Both the position numbers and the translations under genes were made by a program. This document shows positions 14,655 to 23,308 of a DNA stretch of 39,142 nucleotides, piece by piece (position 1 is the stretch's first letter; each line of letters starts with the position of its first letter). The DNA comes from an uncultured Acetatifactor sp. (GTDB lineage Bacteria > Bacillota > Clostridia > Lachnospirales > Lachnospiraceae), in the NCBI GenBank assembly GCA_910589035.1, contig CAJUSI010000038.1, positions 1 through 39,142 on the forward strand. Direction: 5' to 3'. Below the pieces are notes generated by a model, which saw only the letters and a program-made list of their open reading frames with translations, was not told the DNA's origin and made no database searches.

Positions 14655-16403
14655 ATGATGAGATCACTTTTTTCTGGTGTGTCGGGTCTTAAGACACATC
14701 AGACCAGAATGGATGTAATAGGCCATAATATTGCAAACGTGAACACGGTTGCCTACAAGTACAGTTCCATGACATTTTCTTCGCTGATGAGCCAGACTAC
14801 ACAGAAGGCCAGCGGTGCAAATGCCACCACCGGCAAGGGCGGCGTCAATGCCAGACAGATCGGTCTGGGCGTTAAGACCGCGGCCATTAATATCAATATC
14901 AGCGGACAGGGCGCAAGCCAGTCCACCGGCAATCCCTTTGATATCATGATTAACGGCGAAAATTTCTTCGTGGTCAGCGACGGTACGAAGAATTACTTTA
15001 CCAGAGACGGTTCCTTCTATGTGGACGGAGCCGGCAACCTGGCCATGACCAGTATCGGATTTAACGTAATGGGGTGGCAGGTGGATCCGGATACCGGGGA
15101 TATCAAGAAGGATACCGTGTCGGCGCTTCGCATTATGAGCTCCGCCAACAAGACCTTCCCGCCCGAGGCCACTTCCCATGGCTATATGTCCGGAATTATC
15201 GACAAACATGACACGGATGTCACTAGTGAGGCCGGCAGGGTGGTAAACCTGAACTTCTATGATACCCAGGGCTACAGCTATACGGCTAAATTCGTGATCA
15301 GACAGTCCGCCAGCGACAAGAGTAATTACAGTATGGAGCTGATGAAAATACTGGATCCTGACAATAAGGAAGTGCCTTTGCCTGAAGATCCGGCTCAAAG
15401 GGCTGCTCTCTTTGGCAGTGCCAACAACTTTATCGATGCGCCTACTACTTTGAGCCTGGTGAATGGGTACTCATGGAAGGTAACGAAAGATCAGACTACA
15501 GGAGCCATTACTTCAGTAGACGGGATACAAAAGATGGTGAATGGTACGCCCACGGATATCGATATGACGAAGATTGAGGAAGTGGCAGCAGCTTTCGGTT
15601 ACGTGGGAGAGGAGCAGGTGAAGGAATTCGGTAATCTTGCTTTGGGAGATTCAACTACGCCGAAACCTATCAAGGATAATCTGGGTTCTTTTCTGACGGA
15701 TATGTTGGGGACACCGGCAGCCGGAACAACTCCCGCAGTTCCGGGATCAGCAATAATCAAAGACAATGAGATCACCGGTGTGACCATGACTGGACGCATG
15801 TTCGACGGCGTGACCATCAATTTTGACGGAAAGAGCGGCGATTTCGTGGGTCTGAACGGCGGTACGGGAGACAACGCGGCTAATGCCATCCTGAACCTCA
15901 CCGGCTTAAGCAAGGACGGCAACTTCCCTTCGGTCGAGATTGATTTCTCCGGCCTTTCCTCCGTGGACAACAAGGGAACCTCCACGGTGGCGGCCAACAA
16001 GGGCTCCGACGATCCCTACGACACCGGTTCCGGCCGGCGCAAGGGCGATATGATCGGCGTGGCCATCCAGGAGGACGGACGGATCTACGCGAGCTATGAC
16101 AACGGCATGACAAAGCTTTTAGGCCAGATCGCCACGGCGCTCTTTGCCAATCCTTCGGGCCTGGAGAAAAATGCCGACAACCTGTATTCCGCGACCCTGA
16201 ACTCCGGGGAGTTCGACGGGATCGGCGTGGATATCAGCGCCAGCGGCAATTCCATGTCCACGGGCCAGCTGGAAATGAGTAATGTGGACTTATCAGCAGA
16301 ATTTACGGAAATGATCACCACACAGCGCGGTTTTCAGGCGAACAGCCGTATTATAACGGTGTCCGATACGCTGTTGGAAGAATTAACTAATTTAAAACGT
16401 TAA
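14655..16403 (+). CDS. flgE: Flagellar hook protein FlgE
   Basis: Structural subunit of the hook. The 582-aa product starts MMRSLFSGVSGLKTHQTRMD and carries the rod/hook N-terminal motif VIGHNIANVNTVAYK. The FlgE core includes FFVVSDGTKNYFTRDGSFYV and GNLAMTSIGFNVMGW. The C-terminal helix is EFTEMITTQRGFQANSRIIT. It is longer than the roughly 400 aa of enteric FlgE, owing to a variable middle part (about residues 200-440, surface-exposed in the family), which is usual for Clostridia. AGGAGG (14638-14643) precedes two adjacent ATG codons; either could be used. A hairpin and a new promoter follow the gene. Confidence 0.96.
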   Translation: MMRSLFSGVSGLKTHQTRMDVIGHNIANVNTVAYKYSSMTFSSLMSQTTQKASGANATTGKGGVNARQIGLGVKTAAININISGQGASQSTGNPFDIMINGENFFVVSDGTKNYFTRDGSFYVDGAGNLAMTSIGFNVMGWQVDPDTGDIKKDTVSALRIMSSANKTFPPEATSHGYMSGIIDKHDTDVTSEAGRVVNLNFYDTQGYSYTAKFVIRQSASDKSNYSMELMKILDPDNKEVPLPEDPAQRAALFGSANNFIDAPTTLSLVNGYSWKVTKDQTTGAITSVDGIQKMVNGTPTDIDMTKIEEVAAAFGYVGEEQVKEFGNLALGDSTTPKPIKDNLGSFLTDMLGTPAAGTTPAVPGSAIIKDNEITGVTMTGRMFDGVTINFDGKSGDFVGLNGGTGDNAANAILNLTGLSKDGNFPSVEIDFSGLSSVDNKGTSTVAANKGSDDPYDTGSGRRKGDMIGVAIQEDGRIYASYDNGMTKLLGQIATALFANPSGLEKNADNLYSATLNSGEFDGIGVDISASGNSMSTGQLEMSNVDLSAEFTEMITTQRGFQANSRIITVSDTLLEELTNLKR

Positions 16404-16437
16404 TTTTTCTGGTTTTATGCCGACATGTGTGCTATAC

Positions 16438-16465
16438 TATGGGGGGCAGGAAATTGTCCCCCATA
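16438..16465 (+). terminator. GAAA-capped hairpin after flgE
   Basis: TATGGGGGGCAG (16438-16449) pairs with TTGTCCCCCATA (16454-16465): 12 bp, two of them G-U, closed by a GAAA tetraloop. The following TTCTTT is a poor T tract, so termination may be partial. It lies between the flgE stop and the flbD promoter and probably insulates the two transcripts. An extended -10-like TGCTATACT (16430-16438) overlaps its 5' edge. Confidence 0.5.
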
Positions 16466-16483
16466 TTCTTTGGCAAAAAAGGC

Positions 16484-16512
16484 TTGCAAGTCAAGTGGGG
16501 AACGGATATAAT
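16484..16512 (+). promoter_or_regulatory. Sigma-A promoter of flbD-motAB
   Basis: TTGCAA (16484-16489), exactly 17 bases, and a consensus TATAAT (16507-16512). Transcription would start near 16519, only about 16 bases before the flbD start, giving a minimal leader. Confidence 0.7.
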
Positions 16513-16534
16513 AGCATATTGTGAGGACTTGAAA

Positions 16535-16720
16535 ATGATCGAAGTAACAAAATTAAACGGCGTGAAGGTTCTCTTAAATCCCAGTCTCTTCGAGGTTGTG
16601 GAGGAAACGCCCGATACGGTGATCACGCTGACCACCGGGAAAAAAATAATTGTAAAAGAAAGTAGACAAGAGATAAAAAATCTTGTAATATTATATAGAA
16701 AGGGTATTTTTGCGGAATAA
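16535..16720 (+). CDS. flbD: Flagellar FlbD family protein
   Basis: A 61-aa protein of the FlbD family (distinct from the Caulobacter regulator of the same name), common in Clostridia and spirochaetes just before motA. The sequence MIEVTKLNGVKVLLNPSLFE and LTTGKKIIVKESRQEIKNLV is characteristic. Function is not firmly known; flagellar association is by context. Start ATG 16535 has GAGGA about eight bases upstream; the frame is open to 16427, but that part overlaps the hairpin and promoter and is not coding. Confidence 0.88.
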   Translation: MIEVTKLNGVKVLLNPSLFEVVEETPDTVITLTTGKKIIVKESRQEIKNLVILYRKGIFAE

Positions 16721-16751
16721 ATGAAAATGCAAAGGAGTTAGGTGATTTGTC

Positions 16752-17546
16752 GTGGATATTGCGTCTTTAATCGGTCTTATTTTATGTTTTGCGATGATGC
16801 TTTACGGTATCATAGACGGTGCCGGGATTGAGAACCTGGTGAGGGAGTATTGGAACTTCCCGTCGGCAATCATTACGTTCGGCGGTGCCTTTGCGGCTAC
16901 GCTGGCATCCTTCAGCCTGGCGGACTACATAAGCGGCCTGAAAAGTATTACATTGATTTTTAAGGCGCCGGCGCTGAATACAGCCGAAATGATTGGAAAG
17001 ATTATCGATCTCTCCAATGTGGCCCGTAAGGAAGGACTTCTGTCCCTGGAGGAAGCCGCCGCGGATATGGATGACGCTTTTCTGAAGAAGGGAATCCTGC
17101 TGATGGTGGACGGAACGGATCCGGAACTGGTGCGTGCCATCATGGAGACGGAGCTGGTGAGCATAGAGGGGCGGCACAAGGCACGTATCGGTTTCTGGGA
17201 TACGCTGGGCGCCATGGGTCCTGCCTGGGGTATGATCGGTACCCTGATCGGACTGGTGGATATGCTGTATCATATGGATAATGTGGCTACCCTGGGTCCT
17301 GCCATGGCTGTGGCCCTGATTACCACATTCTATGGCTCCGTGCTTGCGAATGCCATCTGTACTCCCGTATCCAATAAGCTGAAGGCTGACAATGATGCGG
17401 AGATGATGCTGAAGGAGGTCATGATCGAGGGCCTACTGTCCATCCAGGCGGGAGAGAACCCCAGGGTAATCGAGGAAAAGCTGAAGTCCTTCCTTGCACC
17501 TAAGGACAGAGAGGCCGCAGGGGAAGGCGCAGGGGGTGAGGAGTAA
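16752..17546 (+). CDS. motA: Flagellar motor stator protein MotA (GTG start)
   Basis: Proton- or sodium-channel subunit of the stator that pushes on FliG. The 264-aa product has four membrane helices, at about residues 2-22, 34-52, 147-170 and 180-203. The conserved channel segments AWGMIGTLIGLVDML and GPAMAVALITTFYGSVLAN are followed by the large cytoplasmic loop with charged residues. Start GTG 16752 is preceded by AGGTGA, with AAAGGAG further upstream. Its stop overlaps the motB start by one base (TAATG), which implies coupled translation and 1:1 assembly. Confidence 0.95.
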   Translation: MDIASLIGLILCFAMMLYGIIDGAGIENLVREYWNFPSAIITFGGAFAATLASFSLADYISGLKSITLIFKAPALNTAEMIGKIIDLSNVARKEGLLSLEEAAADMDDAFLKKGILLMVDGTDPELVRAIMETELVSIEGRHKARIGFWDTLGAMGPAWGMIGTLIGLVDMLYHMDNVATLGPAMAVALITTFYGSVLANAICTPVSNKLKADNDAEMMLKEVMIEGLLSIQAGENPRVIEEKLKSFLAPKDREAAGEGAGGEE

Positions 17547-18370
17547 TGGCGAAACGCAAGGAAGATACGCCGCCGGCCGGCTCACCGGCATGGATGGCAA
17601 CGTTCAGCGATCTGATGAACCTTTTGCTCTGCTTCTTCGTTATGCTTTTTGCCATGTCCAGTATTGAGGAATCGAAGCTTCAGGAATTTGTGGCTGCCAT
17701 GAACAATACCTTCAGTATTTTCTCCGGCGGGGCAAACGCCATAGGCGACGGGTTTCTGATCAGCAACGGCGTCAGCCAGCTGAATGAGCTTGACCAGTAT
17801 ATCAACAGTACGGGGAAGACCGCTGACAGCGAGAACGACGGCGATAAACTGGAGGAGTTCGACAAGTCTCCCGAGGCATTGGAAGAAATGCTGGAGGAAG
17901 AGCGGCTCAAGGAAAATGAAGAGCGGGTGGAGCAAATAGCGGAAGCGCTTCAGGAAAGCCAGATTGCGGATATGGTGGAATTGAGCTTTACCGCCCAGTA
18001 TGTGAAGCTGTCGATGAACGGCGCCCTTTTGTTTGAGTCGGCAAGCGCACAGCTGAAGGAAGAAGCGCAGCAGATTCTGCAGAAGGTGGCTCCCATATTG
18101 GAACGTTACGCTTCCGGCACCATTGAAATAGAGGGACATACCGACAATGTCCCCACGGACGGCGTCAGATACGCCAGCAATGAGGAGCTGAGCAGTGCAA
18201 GAGCATTGTCTGTATTTTATTATCTGCTGGAGAACACTTCTCTGGATCCTCTGCAGATGAAGCATGCGGGAATGGGGGAGAGACTTCCCATTGCAGATAA
18301 TTCCACGCCGGAAGGCAGGAGCAGGAACCGGAGAGTTGAAATTCTGTTATATAATCCGTCAACATACTGA
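17546..18370 (+). CDS. motB: Flagellar motor stator protein MotB
   Basis: Anchors the stator to peptidoglycan and supplies the ion-binding aspartate. The 274-aa product has the single membrane helix MATFSDLMNLLLCFFVMLFA with the essential aspartate D22, a linker, and an OmpA/MotB peptidoglycan-binding domain (IEIEGHTDNVPTDG, LSSARALSVFYYLL, GRSRNRRVEILL). Coupling ion (proton or sodium) cannot be decided from the sequence by eye. Follows motA with a one-base overlap. Confidence 0.95.
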   Translation: MAKRKEDTPPAGSPAWMATFSDLMNLLLCFFVMLFAMSSIEESKLQEFVAAMNNTFSIFSGGANAIGDGFLISNGVSQLNELDQYINSTGKTADSENDGDKLEEFDKSPEALEEMLEEERLKENEERVEQIAEALQESQIADMVELSFTAQYVKLSMNGALLFESASAQLKEEAQQILQKVAPILERYASGTIEIEGHTDNVPTDGVRYASNEELSSARALSVFYYLLENTSLDPLQMKHAGMGERLPIADNSTPEGRSRNRRVEILLYNPSTY

Positions 18371-18394
18371 GGCGGGAGAAAGGGCTTTTAGGAT

Positions 18395-18937
18395 ATGAAA
18401 AAGAATCTCTTAAGTGTATTGATACTGGTTTTGATGCTTGTAAATATTGCCATGTCTGTGGTTGTCATGACCAGCGTTACCGGCACAAACAAGAAAACGG
18501 CAGAACTGATAGACAGCATCGCGATGGCGATGAATCTGGAGCTCTATACGCCCGGCGATGAGCCTTCCGTACCCTTGTCTGACAGCAAAGCCTATGCTGT
18601 GGGCAGTGAAAACGGCAAGATGACGGTTCTGCTGGCAAAGTCCGTCTCTGAGGATGGAAGCGCCGGCAAAGATATATATATCGTATTTGACATTTCATTG
18701 CTTATGAATACCAAGCATGAGGAGTATGCGAACTATAATGACGGTGATCTCAGCGAGTACGATTCCAGAATCGTAGCTGAAATCGAGAGGGTGGTTGGTT
18801 CCCATACGGAAGAGGAATGCCGGATGTATTTTACGGAGGATATCCGAGAGGAAATCCTGAAGGCAATTCAGAATCTGTTCCGTTCAGATTTTATCTATAA
18901 CATTACGTTAAGCAATGTGAAATACGGCGGATCATGA
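18395..18937 (+). CDS. fliL: Flagellar basal body-associated protein FliL
   Basis: Single-pass membrane protein that surrounds and supports the stator. The 180-aa product begins with a membrane helix (LLSVLILVLMLVNIAMSVVV). The C-terminal extracytoplasmic stomatin-like domain shows ESRIVAEIERVVG-type helices, then TEDIREEILKAIQNLF and NITLSNVKYGGS. The assignment rests on topology, size, C-terminal pattern and the position between motB and fliM. A GAGGCGGGAGAAAGG stretch precedes the ATG. Confidence 0.88.
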   Translation: MKKNLLSVLILVLMLVNIAMSVVVMTSVTGTNKKTAELIDSIAMAMNLELYTPGDEPSVPLSDSKAYAVGSENGKMTVLLAKSVSEDGSAGKDIYIVFDISLLMNTKHEEYANYNDGDLSEYDSRIVAEIERVVGSHTEEECRMYFTEDIREEILKAIQNLFRSDFIYNITLSNVKYGGS

Positions 18938-18995
18938 GGAACAGAGAGGGGAAGAAAAACATGCATGCACGGCATGTGACAGGAGGTGAGCTTGT

Positions 18996-19976
18996 GTGGC
19001 CGAGATTCTTTCTCAGGCGGAGATAGACGCTCTGCTGAATGCGATGTCTTCAGGCGAGCTGGATGCGGAGCAGACAAAGAAGAGCGATGAGAAAAAAATT
19101 AAGAATTATGATTTCAGCCGCCCCACAAAGTTTTCCAAAGAGCATTTGAGAACGCTGGAAATCATATTTGAGCATTATGCCAGGCTGATTTCCACAAATC
19201 TTCCGGTGTACCTGCGCAAGAATGTCCAGGTGTCGGTGGTAGGGTCCGAGGCGCTTACGTTCAACGAGTTTACCAACTCCCTTGCAAGTCCTATCATTAT
19301 GGGAATCGTCAACTTTGCGCCATTGAACGGTTCCGTTATTATGGAGCTGGGGATTAATTTGGGCTATGCCATGCTGGACCGTATGCTTGGAGGAAACGGT
19401 GTTCCTTTGGATAAGAACAGGGATTTTTCCGAGATAGAGCAGATCATCATTGAGAAGATACTGGTGATGTTCACACAGCTTCTCAGAGACCCATGGAAGA
19501 ATGTAATTGACATTTCTCCCGTGCTGAGCCGGCTGGAGACGAATTCCCAGTTTGCACAGATTATTGCTCCCGGTGATATGGTGGCAATTGTGACGCTCAA
19601 TATCAAGATCGGGGATGTGGAAGGATTCATGAATATCTGTCTTCCCTTCTTTACCCTGGAGGATGTGATGGATAAGCTGAATACCAAATACTGGTATTCA
19701 ACCATGCAGGAGAACCATGACGAGAATTATGAAGCCTATATCGAGACACTGGTCCGCAAGGTGGATGTACCCATTAAGGCTGTACTGGGCACAAGCGTGA
19801 TATCTGTAAATGATTTTATTAATTTACAGGTTGGAGATTGTATTCGTCTGAATACGGGAGTGGATCAGGATATGAATATTTATGTAGGCAATATCAAAAA
19901 ATTTACCGCGTTGCCCGGTGCCGAAAAAGACTCCTATGCTGTCAGGATCACATCGGTTATTAGAGAGGAGGAGTAA
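18996..19976 (+). CDS. fliM: Flagellar motor switch protein FliM (GTG start)
   Basis: C-ring protein that binds phosphorylated CheY. The 326-aa product has the N-terminal CheY-binding peptide EILSQAEIDALLNAM (residues 3-17), the FliM middle domain (FEHYARLISTNLPVYL, MLDRMLGG), and a C-terminal SpoA/FliN-type domain. AGGAGGTGA (18981-18989) six bases before GTG 18996 fixes the start. fliY begins three bases after the stop codon, so they are probably co-translated. Confidence 0.96.
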   Translation: MAEILSQAEIDALLNAMSSGELDAEQTKKSDEKKIKNYDFSRPTKFSKEHLRTLEIIFEHYARLISTNLPVYLRKNVQVSVVGSEALTFNEFTNSLASPIIMGIVNFAPLNGSVIMELGINLGYAMLDRMLGGNGVPLDKNRDFSEIEQIIIEKILVMFTQLLRDPWKNVIDISPVLSRLETNSQFAQIIAPGDMVAIVTLNIKIGDVEGFMNICLPFFTLEDVMDKLNTKYWYSTMQENHDENYEAYIETLVRKVDVPIKAVLGTSVISVNDFINLQVGDCIRLNTGVDQDMNIYVGNIKKFTALPGAEKDSYAVRITSVIREEE

Positions 19977-19978
19977 GG

Positions 19979-21424
19979 ATGGACGGTGGGTTGTCTCAGG
20001 ATGAAATAAATGCATTGCTCGCCGGAATAAATTTGTCCGACGACGATGAAGCGGAGACAGTTGGAAGCAATACAGATACAGAGGGGGGATCGGATTCTCT
20101 GAAAGCAGAGGAAGACGACACAATGCTTCTTACTGATGTAGAGAAGGATGCCATCGGCGAGATTGCGAATATCAGTATGGGTTCCTCTGCAACCACATTG
20201 TATTCCCTGGTGAACAGAAAGGTAAATATCACGACCCCTGTCGTAGAATTTGCCAGATGGCATAATCTCCTGGATCAATATGAGAGACCCTGTGTGTTTA
20301 TTCAGATTAAATACACGGTTGGCCTGGATGGCACCAATATCCTGATATTGAAGGAGCATGATGTAAAGGTTATTACGGATCTCATGATGGGAGGAGACGG
20401 AACCAACACGGACGGAGAATTGGGAGAGCTGCATTTGAGTGCAATCTCTGAGGCCATGAACCAGATGATGGGTGCATCGGCTACCTCTCTCTCCACCATG
20501 ATGCAGACCAAGATTGATATCAGCCCACCGGAGGCTTCGCTTCTTGATCTGACACATGTGAAGAACGGAGAGGATATTTCTCCCTTCCTGGGAGGACAGT
20601 TCATTAAGATTTCCTTCCGGATGCAGATCGACGATCTGGTGGACAGTTCCATTATGCAGCTATATCCCGTGGAATTTGCCCGCAGGGTGGTGGCTACCTT
20701 CATGAATTCCCAGGGCGGCGGTTCTGCCGCACAGGAGCCGAAGAAGCCGGAAGCGGTTCCGTCAGGTTCGAGTCAGCCGAATATGGACGGAGCGGTTTCG
20801 GGTGCAGGCATGGGAATGAACCCCCAGATGATGAACGGGATGCAGATGGGGATGCCTGCAGGACAGACTGATATGAATGCCATGGCCCAGGGGGGCATGG
20901 GAATGAATCCTCAGATGATGAACGGGATGCAGATGGGGATGCCTGCAGGACAGACTGATATGAATGCCATGGCCCAGGGGGGCATGGGAATGAATCCCCA
21001 GATGATGAACGGGATGCAAATGGGGATGCCCATGGGAATGAACCCCCAGATGATGAACGGGATGCAAATGGGGATGCCCATGGGAATGAATCCTCAGATG
21101 ATGAACGGAATGCCCATGGGAATGCAGAATGTAAATGTGCAGCCGGCTCAGTTTCAGAGCTTTGCCAGCAATAACGGGGGCGTTTTGGGACAGGAAAATA
21201 TTGGATTGATTATGGATGTCCCGCTGAATATCACCGTAGAGCTTGGCCGTACAACCAAATCGATTTCCGAAATTCTTGACTTTGCACCGGGAACGGTCAT
21301 TGAGTTGGAGCGTATTGCCGGTGAACCCATAGACGTATTGGTAAACGGCAAGTTTATGGCAAAGGGAGAAGTAGTCGTAATTGAAGAAAGTTTTGCCGTA
21401 AGAATAACAGAGATTATCAAGTAG
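19979..21424 (+). CDS. fliY: FliY: CheC-domain plus FliN switch protein with Met-rich repeats
   Basis: C-ring subunit that also removes phosphate from CheY. The 481-aa product has an N-terminal CheY-binding-like peptide (LSQDEINALLAG). Two CheC phosphatase signatures follow: E61/N64 in EIANISMGSSATTL and E158/N161 in SEAMNQMMGASATSL. Residues 278-383 are a Met/Gly/Asn/Gln-rich tandem repeat built on MGMNPQMMNGM. The C-terminal FliN/SpoA domain covers about 404-481 (IMDVPLNITVELGRTTKSI). Two intact phosphatase centres and the long repeat linker are notable. GGAGGAG precedes ATG 19979. Confidence 0.94.
   Translation: MDGGLSQDEINALLAGINLSDDDEAETVGSNTDTEGGSDSLKAEEDDTMLLTDVEKDAIGEIANISMGSSATTLYSLVNRKVNITTPVVEFARWHNLLDQYERPCVFIQIKYTVGLDGTNILILKEHDVKVITDLMMGGDGTNTDGELGELHLSAISEAMNQMMGASATSLSTMMQTKIDISPPEASLLDLTHVKNGEDISPFLGGQFIKISFRMQIDDLVDSSIMQLYPVEFARRVVATFMNSQGGGSAAQEPKKPEAVPSGSSQPNMDGAVSGAGMGMNPQMMNGMQMGMPAGQTDMNAMAQGGMGMNPQMMNGMQMGMPAGQTDMNAMAQGGMGMNPQMMNGMQMGMPMGMNPQMMNGMQMGMPMGMNPQMMNGMPMGMQNVNVQPAQFQSFASNNGGVLGQENIGLIMDVPLNITVELGRTTKSISEILDFAPGTVIELERIAGEPIDVLVNGKFMAKGEVVVIEESFAVRITEIIK
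20810..21127 (+). repeat. In-frame tandem repeats inside fliY
   Basis: Five copies of a segment encoding MGMNPQMMNGM start at 20810, 20897, 20984, 21032 and 21080. The spacings are 87, 87, 48 and 48 bp, all multiples of three. The 87-bp unit includes PAGQTDMNAMAQGG; the 48-bp unit lacks it. Near-identity at the DNA level points to recent expansion and likely length variation between strains. Confidence 0.9.
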
Positions 21425-21437
21425 GAGGAAGGAAGTA

Positions 21438-21800
21438 ATGGCGAAGAATATTTTGATATGTGACGATGCGGCATTCATGAGGATGATGATCAAGGATATC
21501 CTGACCAAGAACGGTTACACCGTTGCCGGAGAGGCTGAAAATGGTGCAAAGGCTGTGGAAAAGTATAAGGAAGTTTCCCCGGATCTCGTTCTGATGGATA
21601 TTACCATGCCCGAGATGGACGGTATTCAGGCGTTGAAGGCGATCAAGCAGCTGGACGGCGGAGCCAAGGTTATTATGTGCTCGGCTATGGGACAGCAGGC
21701 AATGGTTATCGAGTCTATTCAGGCCGGAGCGAAGGACTTTATAGTGAAGCCCTTCCAACCGGATCGTGTGCTTGAGGCTGTGAAGAAGGTCATCGGTTAA
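21438..21800 (+). CDS. cheY: Chemotaxis response regulator CheY
   Basis: Single-domain receiver that, when phosphorylated, binds FliM/FliY to bias rotation. The 120-aa product has the acidic pocket D9-D10, phospho-acceptor D54 (LVLMDITMPEMDG), switch residue S82 and conserved K104 (FIVKPFQ). No output domain. AGGAGGAAGG upstream. It lies between fliY, its phosphatase, and fliO, the usual Firmicutes position; its kinase CheA is not in the window. Confidence 0.96.
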   Translation: MAKNILICDDAAFMRMMIKDILTKNGYTVAGEAENGAKAVEKYKEVSPDLVLMDITMPEMDGIQALKAIKQLDGGAKVIMCSAMGQQAMVIESIQAGAKDFIVKPFQPDRVLEAVKKVIG

Positions 21801-22195
21801 TGGCTCTCTTGACTGCAGGTGCCGACAGCTATATTCAGTTTATTACCGTTTTGCTGATCTTTGTGGCAGTGCTGGGTGTCACCGCATGGACTACAAGGTG
21901 GATTGCAAATTATCAGAAGCAGCAGAATGTAAACGGGAATGTAGAAGTAGTAGAAACGACTCGTATTGCAAATAATAAATATATTCAGATTATACGGGCA
22001 GGAGAGAAATATCTGGTGATCGCGGTCTGCAAGGATTCGGTTACCATGCTGGGCGAGATCCCGGAGAAACAGCTGAAAGACGGAAATTCCGTACAGAAAT
22101 TTAATTTCAGGGAGCTTTTTGAGAAAGCTGTGATGAAAAAAGAAGGGACTGCCCCGGAAGAGCCAAAGGAAAATCAGTTGCATGATGAAGAATAA
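21800..22195 (+). CDS. fliO: Flagellar biosynthetic protein FliO (FliZ)
   Basis: Bitopic membrane protein that helps assemble the FliP ring of the export gate. The 131-aa product has a membrane helix at about residues 11-31 (YIQFITVLLIFVAVLGVTAW). A cytoplasmic domain follows with VVETTRIANNKYIQIIRAGE and KYLVIAVCKDSVTMLGEI, typical of FliO. The start overlaps the cheY stop by one base and the end overlaps fliP by 14 bases, so the three are likely coupled in translation. Confidence 0.88.
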   Translation: MALLTAGADSYIQFITVLLIFVAVLGVTAWTTRWIANYQKQQNVNGNVEVVETTRIANNKYIQIIRAGEKYLVIAVCKDSVTMLGEIPEKQLKDGNSVQKFNFRELFEKAVMKKEGTAPEEPKENQLHDEE

Positions 22196-22979
22196 GCTTA
22201 TATTCAAGCGGATAGTAACCGCAATATGCCTGCTGGTCACGGTAGGCATATTGTGTATTTTAAGTTCAATGACAGTATTTGCCAGTACGGATCAGAATAC
22301 TTCCAACATCCTGAATATTTCGGTTGGGGACGGAAACGGTGAGATCAATGGTTCTCTTCGGATCTTGCTGACACTGACGCTGATTGCCATTGCCCCTACC
22401 CTCCTGATGATGATGACCTCCTTCACGCGTACAATCATTGTTCTGCATTTTACGCGTGCGGCGCTGAATACTCAGACAGCTCCGCCCAATCAGGTGCTCA
22501 TGGGCCTGGCGCTGATTCTTACCTTTTTTATCATGGAGCCAACGATTGCCAGGATTAATACGGAGGCCTACCAGCCCTATCAGGATGGGGAGATTGTGCT
22601 GGAGGAAGCATTGGAGAAGGGAATTGCGCCCATCAGAGATTTCATGTATCCGGAGACTCAGCTGAAGGATGTGGAGTTGTTCATGGATATATCGGGACAG
22701 AGCTGGGACGGTGAGAATCTGGATGATATTCCCATGTCGGTGCTGCTGCCCAGCTTCATGCTCAGCGAGCTGAGAATGGCATTCTGGATCGGTTTTGTGA
22801 TTTATGTTCCCTTTATCGTCATAGATATGGTAGTGGCATCCACCCTGATGAGTATGGGTATGATGATGCTGCCGCCCACAACGATTTCCATGCCGTTTAA
22901 GATTCTGCTCTTTGTGCTGGCGGACGGCTGGAATCTGATCATAGGCGAATTGGTAAGGACTTTCCATGTATTTCAATAA
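22182..22979 (+). CDS. fliP: Flagellar export gate protein FliP
   Basis: Core channel protein of the export gate. The 265-aa product has a signal peptide (hydrophobic residues about 10-33, ending VFAST), then membrane helices with FliP hallmarks (TSFTRTIIVLHFTR, PNQVLMGLALILTFF) and a C-terminal pair (GFVIYVPFIVIDMVVAS, MMMLPPTTISMPFKILLF). Length is typical for the family. It starts within fliO and precedes fliQ by 42 bases. Confidence 0.96.
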   Translation: MMKNKLIFKRIVTAICLLVTVGILCILSSMTVFASTDQNTSNILNISVGDGNGEINGSLRILLTLTLIAIAPTLLMMMTSFTRTIIVLHFTRAALNTQTAPPNQVLMGLALILTFFIMEPTIARINTEAYQPYQDGEIVLEEALEKGIAPIRDFMYPETQLKDVELFMDISGQSWDGENLDDIPMSVLLPSFMLSELRMAFWIGFVIYVPFIVIDMVVASTLMSMGMMMLPPTTISMPFKILLFVLADGWNLIIGELVRTFHVFQ

Positions 22980-23021
22980 CAGGACCAGGGCATGGGAAGG
23001 TACTGAGGAAAGGAGCAAAGG

Positions 23022-23294
23022 ATGACAGTTGATATTGTAATGGATATTACAAGGCAGGCGCTGTTTCTGATTATCAAGGTGTCGCTGCCGGTTCTGCTGG
23101 TTTCCCTGTGTGTAGGTCTGTTTATCAGTATTTTTCAGACCGTGACTTCCATTCAGGAGCAGACCCTGACCTTTGTGCCGAAAATCATCTGCGTTTTCCT
23201 TGCGCTGATATTGCTGGGAAACTGGATGATGACCGCGATGGTGGAATTTATGACTACCCTGTGGAGTAATTTCGGCCTGTATGTAAACGGGTAA
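23022..23294 (+). CDS. fliQ: Flagellar export gate protein FliQ
   Basis: Small two-helix subunit of the export gate. The 90-aa product has the hairpin of helices expected (about 16-37 and 51-72) with family motifs ISIFQTVTSIQEQTLTFVPK and a conserved N-terminal ITRQAL. GGAAAGGAGC upstream of ATG 23022. Lies between fliP and fliR as in nearly all flagellar operons. Confidence 0.95.
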   Translation: MTVDIVMDITRQALFLIIKVSLPVLLVSLCVGLFISIFQTVTSIQEQTLTFVPKIICVFLALILLGNWMMTAMVEFMTTLWSNFGLYVNG

Positions 23295-23308
23295 AGGGAG
23301 CCTGAAGA

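Noticed and set aside
20810..21127. CRISPR-like array
   Set aside because: Repeat spacing is 87 and 48 bp, in frame, without unique spacers; it is a protein-coding tandem repeat.
20762..21508. His-rich - strand protein with repeats opposite fliY
   Set aside because: The histidines come only from reading the Met-codon repeats of fliY in reverse; no start signal.
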